Shown piece after piece: positions 44,159-52,919 of a stretch of 64,000 nt of DNA. Both the position numbers and the translations under genes were made by a program. Every line of letters starts with the position of its first letter. Within the stretch, counting starts at the first letter, position 1. The notes beneath the pieces are model-generated. The model was given only the letters and a program-made list of their open reading frames with translations. It was not told the DNA's origin and did no database searches. The DNA is from Sporomusa ovata DSM 2662 (lineage in GTDB: Bacteria; Bacillota; Negativicutes; Sporomusales; Sporomusaceae), in the NCBI RefSeq assembly GCF_000445445.1, contig NZ_ASXP01000002.1, positions 620,001 to 684,000 on the forward strand. Reading direction: 5' to 3'.

Positions 44159-46381
44159 TTGGACAATTACCGGCGCTGGCTGATAATAATAACCATAATA
44201 GTATTTACAGCTGGCTGGCTGGGAATGAGTTTGGCAGTAAAGCTAACCGAAGAGGAGCTGCAGAGCAAGCTCTTGCTAAGGACTGTGACGGCAGCAACTA
44301 TGATTAGTCACGACCGGATAGCGCGGCTGACAGCAATGGCGGCTGACAGTGGTTCTTCTGATTACGAATATTTGAGGGAGCAGTTGATAGCTACACGTGC
44401 GCTTAACACTGACTGCCGATTTGTGTACTTGTTAAAAAAAGTTGATAACCGGATGGTGTTTCTTCTGGACTCAGAGCCGACGACTTCTGAAGACTACGTC
44501 CCGCCTGGTTACGAATATAAGCAGGCATCTGATGAGTTGTACCAAATATTTTCAGATGGCCAGGCTTTTGTCGAGGGACCACTAGGCGATGAATGGGGAA
44601 TATGGGTATCCGGGATTGCTGCTGTGCGCGATCCGGCAGACGGGCGGGTGATTGCCGCTTTGGGCATGGATATAGCGGCTAGGGACTGGCAGGCCGCTAT
44701 AGCTAATACGCGGCTTACCGTCATGGGTGTTACACTAGCCGTACTGTTTATGATATATGCCTTGTTTTATGCACTACATACCTCAGCAAGAGCGGCTACC
44801 AGAGTATACCAGGTGGAGAAACAGGCTAAAGAGGCGGTGGAGGCTGTTAGTCAGGCCAAAAGTCAGTTCCTGGCCTATTTAAGCCATGAAATCCGCACGC
44901 CGGTTAGTGGCATTTTGGGTGTGTGTGAGCTGTTGGAAACCACCTTGCTGGATAAATGCCAGCGGGACTATGTCAGTACAATTACTTACTCAGCCCATTC
45001 CTTATTAACTGTGCTTAACGAGGTATTGGATTTTTCTAAAATTGAGGCCAACAAAATGACAGTGGATAACATTGACTTTGCCTTTCGCCCCTTGGTGGAG
45101 GGTGTGGCTGCAATGCTGCAGGCAACTGCTCATAACAAAGGGCTTGAGCTTAGCGTAACGATTGATCAAAGCATTCCGCAACTGGTGGGCGGTGATTCGA
45201 CTAGGCTGCGGCAAGTCCTGCTGAATCTTGTTGGTAATGCGATAAAATTTACCGAAAAGGGGAAGGTCGAAATCGCGGCCGTATGCCTGCGGCAAGATAC
45301 CAGTACGGTACAGGTAAAAATTTCAGTTACTGATACGGGGATTGGTCTAGACCCCACTGAAATTAAGAAGCTGTTTCAACCCTTTGCTCAGGCCGACGGT
45401 GCCAATGCCCGTAAATATATGGGCTCAGGACTGGGTCTGTCCATATCAGGCAGTCTAATAAAACTAATGGGTGGTGAGATTGGAGTTTTCAGTAGCAAAG
45501 GTGAAGGTTCTTCCTTTTGGTGCAGCATTCCTTTGGCAGTAGTCAACTCAGCTAGTGAATCAGTGGTTAGTGAACCAGCTATCACTACGCAGCCAATCGA
45601 AGCTGTACCTGCCTGGTTAACTCAGCCGGTGACATTGACAAAGGAGACCGGCAATGTCCTTATTGTTGAGGATAATCCGGTAATTCAGCAGGTAGTTGTC
45701 TCCCAGCTTGGACATCTTGGTCTAACCGCTGATGTGGCTGGAAATGGTCAGGAAGCTGTACAAAAGGCACTAAAAAAAGGCTATAAATTGATTTTCATGG
45801 ATTGTGGTTTGCCACTGCTGGATGGTATTGCTGCTACCCGTCTTATTCGGGACAGGGAAGCAGCTATTGGCCGGCATACTCCAATTATAGCTTTATCAGG
45901 CAAATCCATGCCTGACGAACAGCAACTGTGTTTGGCAGCGGGGATGGATGATTGCCTGGTGAAGCCCGTTTCCATCCAGGATATCAAACAAATGGTGGAG
46001 CGATGGCTGCCACAGGAGCCCACTGATAGCATTGATAAAACTGTGATTAGGGAGTTAAAACAATTAGCTGATAGTGGCCAGGTAGAACTGGATATATTTA
46101 TTGATGCTTATCTGGAAGAACTGCCGTTGCTTACTGACAAGCTCAGACAAGCCATGCTTACCTGTAATAGCGTCCAAGTCAGTATGGTAGCCCATAGCTT
46201 AAAGTCAATGAGTGGAACGATTGGGGCTAAACGTCTGAGTGAATTATTCAGCAGCATGGAGCAATTTGCTATCAGGGATAGCTGTGATAATCATGCGGAA
46301 GCAAGAATGCTGATGAGTAAAATTGATATGGAATGCAGACAGGTGGGGCTAGCCCTTAAAAATGCTGCTCGCTTATTATAA
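44159..46381 (+). CDS. Hybrid sensor histidine kinase with receiver and HPt domains
   Basis: The 740-residue membrane kinase starts at TTG 44159 behind GAGGGGGAG. It has two membrane helices (about 6-28 and 185-203) flanking an extracytoplasmic sensor of about 150 residues, then a coiled coil, HisKA with YLSHEIRTP (His near 243), HATPase with NLVGNAIKF, DTGIGL and GSGLGLSI, a receiver with Asp near 547 (FMDCGLPLLDG), and an HPt domain with AHSLKSMSGTIGA (His near 677). All phosphotransfer residues are intact, so it is a full internal phosphorelay. It lies 20 bases upstream of a response regulator, its likely partner. Confidence 0.93.
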   Translation: MDNYRRWLIIITIIVFTAGWLGMSLAVKLTEEELQSKLLLRTVTAATMISHDRIARLTAMAADSGSSDYEYLREQLIATRALNTDCRFVYLLKKVDNRMVFLLDSEPTTSEDYVPPGYEYKQASDELYQIFSDGQAFVEGPLGDEWGIWVSGIAAVRDPADGRVIAALGMDIAARDWQAAIANTRLTVMGVTLAVLFMIYALFYALHTSARAATRVYQVEKQAKEAVEAVSQAKSQFLAYLSHEIRTPVSGILGVCELLETTLLDKCQRDYVSTITYSAHSLLTVLNEVLDFSKIEANKMTVDNIDFAFRPLVEGVAAMLQATAHNKGLELSVTIDQSIPQLVGGDSTRLRQVLLNLVGNAIKFTEKGKVEIAAVCLRQDTSTVQVKISVTDTGIGLDPTEIKKLFQPFAQADGANARKYMGSGLGLSISGSLIKLMGGEIGVFSSKGEGSSFWCSIPLAVVNSASESVVSEPAITTQPIEAVPAWLTQPVTLTKETGNVLIVEDNPVIQQVVVSQLGHLGLTADVAGNGQEAVQKALKKGYKLIFMDCGLPLLDGIAATRLIRDREAAIGRHTPIIALSGKSMPDEQQLCLAAGMDDCLVKPVSIQDIKQMVERWLPQEPTDSIDKTVIRELKQLADSGQVELDIFIDAYLEELPLLTDKLRQAMLTCNSVQVSMVAHSLKSMSGTIGAKRLSELFSSMEQFAIRDSCDNHAEARMLMSKIDMECRQVGLALKNAARLL

Positions 46382-46401
46382 TATAAAGGTAAGGTGAAAA
46401 T

Positions 46402-47196
46402 ATGGCGTACCAGATATTACTGGTTGATGATGTGCTTTTAAATCGTAAAGTGGTCAAAGTTGCATTAAGCGGCTTGCCGGACGTTACCTTTTTGGAAGCA
46501 GCTGATGGTGTCAATGCGCTGAAGGTTATTCACAGTGAAACGATCAACTTGGCTATTCTGGATCTTATTATGCCAGGTGAAGTAGCAGGCTTTGACGTAT
46601 TGCGAGAAATTAAGGCAAGTGTGCTTTATAAGCATATTCCCATAATTGTCTATTCGGCCGTGTCGGATACGGCCAGTATCAAGCAGGCGCTGGAACTGGG
46701 AGCCTATGATTACCTCATTAAGCCACTAAAGCCGCAGGAGTTACAAACCATATTGCCGGAAAAGGTCAAAGATGCATTGCAGTTTCCTTCAAAAAAGGAT
46801 GAACAGCAACTTGCGGAAAAAGAGTCTTATGGGCAGGCTGTCAGGGAGCCGGACCAACTCGTCATCGGGGTGGTTACTGAGGAAGAGGTGGCAGCCATCA
46901 AATATTTGACCGACCGCAAAGCCGAGCTCAAACTAAAGCTAAAGAGACTTATTGATATGGACAAGGAAGAATTGTACTGCACTCTGTATGATATGATTAT
47001 TCAGGAAATGGGCGAAGTATCGACAGCTTGTGAACAATGGTGGGATGAAAAATATGACAAATATCAATGGGCCAACATTGTTGGTGACGAGATTGAGCTT
47101 GATTATGACAATGGTCAGGTTTTGGTTAAAAAGATGACCAAAGAGAGCAAAAAACACCATGATGATGACCCCGAGGGAAAAAGTGCGAAAATATAA
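46402..47196 (+). CDS. Response regulator with novel C-terminal domain
   Basis: The 264-residue protein has an N-terminal receiver with DD at 10-11 (LLVDDV), phosphoacceptor Asp near 53 (AILDLIMPG) and Lys near 107 (LIKPLK). After a short linker, residues 150-250 form a charged helical region (EEEVAAIKYLTDRKAELKLK) with a Trp/Asp-rich part (EQWWDEKYDKYQW) and a basic, His/Asp-rich end. No DNA-binding, GGDEF or HD output is seen. It directly follows the hybrid kinase and is presumably phosphorylated by its HPt domain. Confidence 0.85.
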   Translation: MAYQILLVDDVLLNRKVVKVALSGLPDVTFLEAADGVNALKVIHSETINLAILDLIMPGEVAGFDVLREIKASVLYKHIPIIVYSAVSDTASIKQALELGAYDYLIKPLKPQELQTILPEKVKDALQFPSKKDEQQLAEKESYGQAVREPDQLVIGVVTEEEVAAIKYLTDRKAELKLKLKRLIDMDKEELYCTLYDMIIQEMGEVSTACEQWWDEKYDKYQWANIVGDEIELDYDNGQVLVKKMTKESKKHHDDDPEGKSAKI

Positions 47197-47251
47197 CATA
47201 GTTAACAAAACGGCTGAAATCCCAATCAGTAAGAATAGCAAAATAAGGTCT

Positions 47252-47292
47252 AAAAGCGTCTGTCTGCATTATGCGGGGCAGGCGCTTTTTTA
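47252..47292 (+). terminator. Terminator before the glycogen operon
   Basis: AAAAGCGTCTG (47252-47262) pairs with CAGGCGCTTTT (47279-47289) with a G-T pair, followed by T residues. Confidence 0.8.
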
Positions 47293-47369
47293 TATATGTT
47301 CTATATTTGGCCCCTTCTGCATAAACTGGTTGTATCCGCCATAGGGTCAATTATTAAGGAGGGGACATT

Positions 47370-48530
47370 TTGAGGAATAAAGAATGGATTGCAATGGTGT
47401 TGGCTGGAGGGCGGGGCACACGGTTGGGCGTGTTGACAAAGGCAGTAGCCAAACCCGCCGTCCCATTTGGCGGTCAATACCGCATTATTGATTTTACTTT
47501 AAGCAATTGCAAGAATTCTGGAATAGATACTGTAGGCATCTTAACTCAGTATCAGCCGCTTACCCTGCATGCATACATTGGAAATGGTGCCGGCTGGGAT
47601 CTTGACTGCAAAGGAGGGGGCGGAGTACATATGTTGCCGCCATATGCCGGTGCAACGGGCGGCGAGTGGTATACAGGCACCGCTGATGCGGTGTATAAAA
47701 ACAGAGAGTTTATTGATCATTTTGAGCCACAATATGTAGTGGTGTTATCAGGTGACCATATCTATAAGATGGATTATAGTGTCATGCTTGAACAGCATAA
47801 GCTGAGGCAAGCTGATGTTACGGTTGGCGTATTGGAAGTGCCCTGGCGGGAAGCTAACCGATTCGGAATTATGGAGACAACGGCTAGTGGCCGAATTATT
47901 GATTTTGTCGAAAAACCCTATCATCCCAAGGGAAATCAGGCATCTATGGGTGTGTATATTTTTACCTGGAAGGTGTTAAAACAATATTTGATTAAGGATG
48001 CGGCCCAGATGAGTTCCAGCCATGATTTTGGCAAAAACATGATTCCGGCCATGTTAGCCGCTGGTCAGCGCATGTATGCTTACCATTTTAATGGCTACTG
48101 GAAAGATGTTGGGACACTAGCTAGTTATTGGGAAGCTAATATGGATTTGTTGGGGGATTCGCCGAAAGTAAAACTTGATGATGCGGCCTGGCCAGTGTAC
48201 TCACAGCAGCGGAGTCTGCCGCCCCATTTTCATGGTGCTATGGCCAGAGTAAGCTGTTCTTTGATTGCCGGAGGAGTCACTATTCTGGGAGAGGTAGAAA
48301 ACTCGGTTATTTTTCCGGGAACTTATATTGGGGATGGAGTTAAGGTGAAAAATAGTGTTATTATGCCTGGTGCCAGGATGGAGCAAAACGCGAGTGTTGA
48401 CGGTGCTATAGTTATTCCCAATACTGTAGTTACTGCCAGGATGAGTGGCGAGGAGAATAGCGGTATTATTCAGGTTGTCACCCGGTCAACAACCCAAGAG
48501 GCTGCGCTGCAGGTTAGTCTGGCGGTATAA
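47370..48530 (+). CDS. glgC: Glucose-1-phosphate adenylyltransferase, first paralogue
   Basis: The 386-residue enzyme makes ADP-glucose from glucose-1-phosphate and ATP, the committed step of glycogen synthesis. Motifs are GGRGTRLGVLT with AKPAVPFGG, SGDHIYKMDY (catalytic Asp), the substrate lysine in DFVEKP, and SHDFGKNMIP, then a left-handed beta-helix C-domain. All expected catalytic residues are present. The start is TTG 47370 with AAGGAGGGG upstream. It is the first gene of the glycogen operon and has a second close paralogue at 50559. Confidence 0.94.
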   Translation: MRNKEWIAMVLAGGRGTRLGVLTKAVAKPAVPFGGQYRIIDFTLSNCKNSGIDTVGILTQYQPLTLHAYIGNGAGWDLDCKGGGGVHMLPPYAGATGGEWYTGTADAVYKNREFIDHFEPQYVVVLSGDHIYKMDYSVMLEQHKLRQADVTVGVLEVPWREANRFGIMETTASGRIIDFVEKPYHPKGNQASMGVYIFTWKVLKQYLIKDAAQMSSSHDFGKNMIPAMLAAGQRMYAYHFNGYWKDVGTLASYWEANMDLLGDSPKVKLDDAAWPVYSQQRSLPPHFHGAMARVSCSLIAGGVTILGEVENSVIFPGTYIGDGVKVKNSVIMPGARMEQNASVDGAIVIPNTVVTARMSGEENSGIIQVVTRSTTQEAALQVSLAV

Positions 48531-48639
48531 AATATAGTAATCCATTAGAAATGCAAATAATTAACAGGAAATATGTATATTAATAGAGAAGCGTATAAAG
48601 GAAATAACAGTTACTATAGATGATAAAGGATGATAAACA

Positions 48640-50586
48640 ATGACTGCTGCTTGTTTTAGTGATCAAGAGTTGTACTTGTTTCATGAAGGTACTCTGCAAC
48701 GCAGTTACCGCCTGTTGGGGGCACATGTGGCAGCGGCTGGACATGGAGTACGCTTTGCCGTATGGGCGCCTAATGCGCAGGCTGTTCGGGTTATTGGTGA
48801 TTTTAACAATTGGGATGGCAGTAGACATGGAATGAAAAGAATCAGCACCTGCGGTGTTTGGGGCCTGGTTATTCCGGAAGTTAAAGTCGGCGATATCTAT
48901 AAATATGAGATTATTACTGCTGAGGGCGAGATACTGCATAAGGCAGATCCCTATGCATTTGCTGCCGAAATCAGACCCAAGACAGCTTCAAAGGTGGTCT
49001 GCCTGGCTGGTTATACCTGGCAGGATGCGGCCTGGCGGGAAAATAAGTCCAAGCAGTCTCTTTACGAACAACCTATGAATATTTATGAAGTAGATTTGGG
49101 TTCATGGAAACGGGACAGTGATCGCCTGCGGCTGTCCTACCGGGAGCTAGCGCCGGAACTAGCCGACTATGCCGCTAATATGGGTTATACCCATATTGAA
49201 CTGTTGCCTGTGGCAGAGCATCCTTTTGACGGGTCATGGGGCTATCAGGCTACAGGCTACTATGCGGTTACCAGCCGCTACGGTCCGCCAGAGGATTTTA
49301 TGTATCTGGTAGACTGCTGTCACAGGCGGGGAATTGGGGTTATTCTGGACTGGGTTCCCGGGCATTTTTGTAAAGATGCCCATGGCCTGGCAGCTTTTGA
49401 TGGTACAACACTCTATGAATATGCTGATTCGAACCGGAAGGAAAATCACGGCTGGGGTACGCTGAATTTTGATCTTGGCCGGCCTGAAGTTATGAGTTTT
49501 CTTATTTCTAATGTGCTGTTTTGGATGGAACTATATCATATTGACGGTATTAGAATTGATGCTGTTGCCAACATGCTATATTTGAATTATGGGAAAGAAG
49601 ACGGAGAATGGACACCGAATTGTCATGGCGGCACAGAAAACCTGGAGGCTATCAACTTTTTACGACGACTCAATAAAGCAGTTTTTGCCAGCTTCCCGGC
49701 GGCCCTGGTAATTGCGGAGGATTCAACAGCCTGGCCGCTGGTTACTCACCCCACTCATATGGGTGGGCTTGGCTTCAACTTTAAATGGAATATGGGCTGG
49801 ATGAACGATATGCTGCGTTATATGGAGCTAGATCCGCTGCAGCGCCAGTACCATCATAATTTAATAACTTTCTCGTTTATGTATGCGTTTTCAGAAAATT
49901 TTGTATTGCCTTTATCGCATGATGAGGTAGTTCATGGCAAGCGGTCGCTGCTTGATAAAATGCCGGGTGATTATTGGCAGAAGTTTGCTAATTTGCGGGC
50001 TTTTTATGCCTACATGATGGCTCACCCGGGTAAAAAGCTGCTATTTATGGGTGGAGAATTTGGCCAGTTTATTGAATGGAATTACCAGGATAGCCTGGAT
50101 TGGCATTTGTTAGACTATGAAATGCATGGTAAGCTGCATAACTATGTCCGGAATCTGAATCATTTTTATTTAGAAAACCCGGCAATGTGGCAAAATGACC
50201 GGGATTGGCGGGGATTTTCCTGGATTGACTGTCAGGATTGGCAGCAGAGTGTCCTGGTATTTAAACGGCAGGGACGGCAGGCAGATGATTTTATTATTGC
50301 GGTAGTAAACTTTACACCAGTTGTTCGGCTAGAATACCGGATTGGTGTGCCCGAGGCCGAGTATTATCTTGAGGTACTTAATAGCGATAGCTTGATTTAC
50401 GGCGGTTCTGGTCAAGGTAATACCGGCAAAAGGGTGCCTGAGGCAGTGGCTTGCCATAACCAGCCGAATTCGTTGGTTATTACGTTGCCGCCGTTGGCGA
50501 CGATATATTTTAAGCCGATAGGCTGCCGGAAACAGTATACCATGGGGAGTGAAGCACTTTGCGCAGTAAAGAATGTGTTGCCATGA
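48640..50586 (+). CDS. glgB: 1,4-alpha-glucan branching enzyme
   Basis: The 648-residue GH13 enzyme introduces alpha-1,6 branches in glycogen. An N-terminal CBM48-like domain covers about residues 20-110 (VRFAVWAPNAQAVRVIGDFNNWDG). Catalytic motifs are GIRIDAVANML (Asp near 306), VIAEDST (Glu near 359) and LSHDEVVHGK (Asp near 428). It is followed by, and overlaps, the second glgC by 28 bases, which indicates translational coupling. It is close to the usual 630-730 residues. Confidence 0.96.
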   Translation: MTAACFSDQELYLFHEGTLQRSYRLLGAHVAAAGHGVRFAVWAPNAQAVRVIGDFNNWDGSRHGMKRISTCGVWGLVIPEVKVGDIYKYEIITAEGEILHKADPYAFAAEIRPKTASKVVCLAGYTWQDAAWRENKSKQSLYEQPMNIYEVDLGSWKRDSDRLRLSYRELAPELADYAANMGYTHIELLPVAEHPFDGSWGYQATGYYAVTSRYGPPEDFMYLVDCCHRRGIGVILDWVPGHFCKDAHGLAAFDGTTLYEYADSNRKENHGWGTLNFDLGRPEVMSFLISNVLFWMELYHIDGIRIDAVANMLYLNYGKEDGEWTPNCHGGTENLEAINFLRRLNKAVFASFPAALVIAEDSTAWPLVTHPTHMGGLGFNFKWNMGWMNDMLRYMELDPLQRQYHHNLITFSFMYAFSENFVLPLSHDEVVHGKRSLLDKMPGDYWQKFANLRAFYAYMMAHPGKKLLFMGGEFGQFIEWNYQDSLDWHLLDYEMHGKLHNYVRNLNHFYLENPAMWQNDRDWRGFSWIDCQDWQQSVLVFKRQGRQADDFIIAVVNFTPVVRLEYRIGVPEAEYYLEVLNSDSLIYGGSGQGNTGKRVPEAVACHNQPNSLVITLPPLATIYFKPIGCRKQYTMGSEALCAVKNVLP

Positions 50587-51764
50587 TTTTGGCTGGCGGT
50601 CAGGGAAGTCGCCTCGGAACTTTGACCAAAAAACTGGCCAAACCTGCAGTACCATTTGGCGGCAAGTATCGAATTATTGATTTTCCTCTAAGTAATTGTT
50701 ATAACTCCGGGATTAATACGGTCGGCGTGCTTACCCAGTATCAGCCGCTTGCGCTTCATTCCTATATCGGAATTGGCAGTGCCTGGGACCTTGACCGGCG
50801 GGATGGCGGTGTCTACGTATTGCCGCCTTATGTACGGGAAAAGGGTGGTGAATGGTATAAAGGGACCGCTGATGCCATTTTTCAAAACATTAACTTTATT
50901 GAGATGTTTAATCCTGAGTTTGTACTAATATTGTCAGGTGACCATATCTATAAAATGGATTATTCGCATATGATTGATTACCACAAAGCCAAGCAGGCTG
51001 ATGTTACCATTGCCGTTATTGCGGTGCCTTGGGAGGAAGCCGGCCGGTTTGGTATTATGAATACGGCTGCAGATGACCGGATTGTCGAATTTGAGGAAAA
51101 ACCAAAGAAACCTAAGAGTAATCTAGCTTCGATGGGCATATATGTATTTAGCTGGGCAGCGTTGCGCTCCTATTTGACAGCCGATGCTATTGATACTAAA
51201 TCCAGCCATGATTTCGGCAAAGATGTTATCCCGCAAATGCTTGCCGGTAATGAACGGTTAAGCGCCTATCATTTTGGCGGCTATTGGAAAGATGTTGGTA
51301 CAGTGGAAAGCTTCTGGGAGGCTAATATGGATCTTCTCAGCGATGAGCCTGCCTTGGACTTATATGACCCTGATTGGCGGATTTATTCGGTAAGCCCGGC
51401 TCAACCCCCCCATGTGATTGCCGATACGGCAAGCGTAGTTTGTTCGTTGATTAGTGAAGGCTGCCAGGTTCTGGGGCAGGTGGAGAACTCAGTATTATTT
51501 CCTGGGGTGTTTATTGGGGAAGGTGCAATAGTTAAAGATTCCATTATTATGCCTTATGCGTCAATTGGTGCAAACACCATAGTTACTAAAGCTATTATTG
51601 GACGAAAATCAAGGGTTGAAGCCAATGCGCAGCTGGGGGTAAATCAGCTGGAACAGGATGCCAGTAACTGGTTTTCCGGCATAACATTGATCGGCGACAA
51701 CCTGACAATTAGCAGAGAGACCAAGATTCGGCGTAATGTGCTGCTTGCCGGTCGTAATTCCTAG
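50559..51764 (+). CDS. glgC: Glucose-1-phosphate adenylyltransferase, second paralogue
   Basis: The 401-residue protein is a close paralogue of the product of 47370-48530, with GGQGSRLGTLT, SGDHIYKMDY, EFEEKP and SHDFGKDVIP all intact, so it also looks catalytic. The TTG start at 50559, inside glgB, is supported by GGGGAG nine bases upstream and by the matching TTG-Arg-x-Lys-Glu start of the first paralogue. It lies directly before glgD, the usual arrangement in Firmicutes where GlgC and GlgD form a heteromeric pyrophosphorylase. Confidence 0.94.
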   Translation: MRSKECVAMILAGGQGSRLGTLTKKLAKPAVPFGGKYRIIDFPLSNCYNSGINTVGVLTQYQPLALHSYIGIGSAWDLDRRDGGVYVLPPYVREKGGEWYKGTADAIFQNINFIEMFNPEFVLILSGDHIYKMDYSHMIDYHKAKQADVTIAVIAVPWEEAGRFGIMNTAADDRIVEFEEKPKKPKSNLASMGIYVFSWAALRSYLTADAIDTKSSHDFGKDVIPQMLAGNERLSAYHFGGYWKDVGTVESFWEANMDLLSDEPALDLYDPDWRIYSVSPAQPPHVIADTASVVCSLISEGCQVLGQVENSVLFPGVFIGEGAIVKDSIIMPYASIGANTIVTKAIIGRKSRVEANAQLGVNQLEQDASNWFSGITLIGDNLTISRETKIRRNVLLAGRNS

Positions 51765-51793
51765 AAAGCAGATAGCGTTAGGGGGGGGTAAGC

Positions 51794-52918
51794 TTGTTAA
51801 AGAATACGATGGGTATTATCAATTTACACGAAAGTCATGAGTCATTCAGGGAGATAACCAAGCACCGTCCGCTTGCGGCCATTCCTTTTGCCGGCCGTTA
51901 TCGGTTAATAGACTTTGTGCTATCTAATTTCATTAATTCCGGGATAACGAATGTTGGCATCTTATCTGCCGGCAATTCCCGCGCACTTTTCGACCATATC
52001 CGCTCTGGTAAGGAATGGGACTTGGCCCGTAAGCGGGATGGTTTATTTTTATTGCCTTCCTGGCAAACTGGCAATGTGCAAGGGGCATTTCCCAATGATT
52101 TAGCTGACTTTTTCAGTAATCTTGACTATATCAAAAGCAGCCGTCAGCGTTTTGCCCTGCTCTCAGGCAGTCGGGCGGTTTGTAATATTAACTACGAGGC
52201 TGCCTACAATTACCATCTTATGAAAGCGGCTGATATAACAGTATTATACAAAGAATATAGTATTGATGAGGCCAAAGGCTTGTCTGAGGCTACTATGCTT
52301 GAGACTGACAGTGATGGCAGGGTTGTTGATATGGAGGTATGTCCGGTGAATCCCCGCAGCAATAAATTGTCACTGGAGATGGTTATTTTGGAACGGCAGC
52401 TGCTGGTGGATCTGATTGATGCCAGCGTGTCAAGGGGCGGGACTAATTTCACCCGCGATTGTATTATGAGAGATATGGAAAACCTCAAAATTTATGGATT
52501 TCCCTTTACTGGTTATTTGGCCCGTATTGACTCTATGCAAAATTATTTTGACCATAGCATGAAACTCTTGACCCCGAAAATATGGCAGGAGATCTTTTTT
52601 GCCCATGGCTCCATTTATACTAAGGTAAAAGATGAAGCGCCGGCAAAATACCAGCGGGATGCGATGGTTAAATCGTCGCTGGTAGCCAATGGTTCAGTTA
52701 TAGCGGGTAAGGTTGAAAATAGTGTTTTGTTTCGGGGTGTCAAGGTGCATAAAGATGCCCGGGTCACAAACAGTATTGTCATGCAAAAGGGGGAAATTGG
52801 CCCAGGTGCAGTTATTGAGAATGTAATCTGTGATAAAGATGTTAAAATTACAGCAGGCAAAAAACTTAAAGGAGAATTAAATCACCCGATTGTAATTGAA
52901 AAGGGGACAGTGATTTAA
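51794..52918 (+). CDS. glgD: GlgD, regulatory/non-catalytic ADP-glucose pyrophosphorylase subunit
   Basis: The 374-residue protein is homologous to GlgC, with HRPLAAIPFAGRYRLIDF and SNFINSGITNVGIL. It lacks the nucleotide-binding GGxGxRL loop (IINLHESHESF in its place), and SGDHIYKMDY is replaced by SGSRAVCNINYE, so the catalytic Asp is missing. In Firmicutes GlgD is inactive alone and raises the activity of GlgC. The start is TTG 51794 behind a run of eight G. glgA starts one base after its stop. Confidence 0.94.
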   Translation: MLKNTMGIINLHESHESFREITKHRPLAAIPFAGRYRLIDFVLSNFINSGITNVGILSAGNSRALFDHIRSGKEWDLARKRDGLFLLPSWQTGNVQGAFPNDLADFFSNLDYIKSSRQRFALLSGSRAVCNINYEAAYNYHLMKAADITVLYKEYSIDEAKGLSEATMLETDSDGRVVDMEVCPVNPRSNKLSLEMVILERQLLVDLIDASVSRGGTNFTRDCIMRDMENLKIYGFPFTGYLARIDSMQNYFDHSMKLLTPKIWQEIFFAHGSIYTKVKDEAPAKYQRDAMVKSSLVANGSVIAGKVENSVLFRGVKVHKDARVTNSIVMQKGEIGPGAVIENVICDKDVKITAGKKLKGELNHPIVIEKGTVI

Positions 52919-52919
52919 T

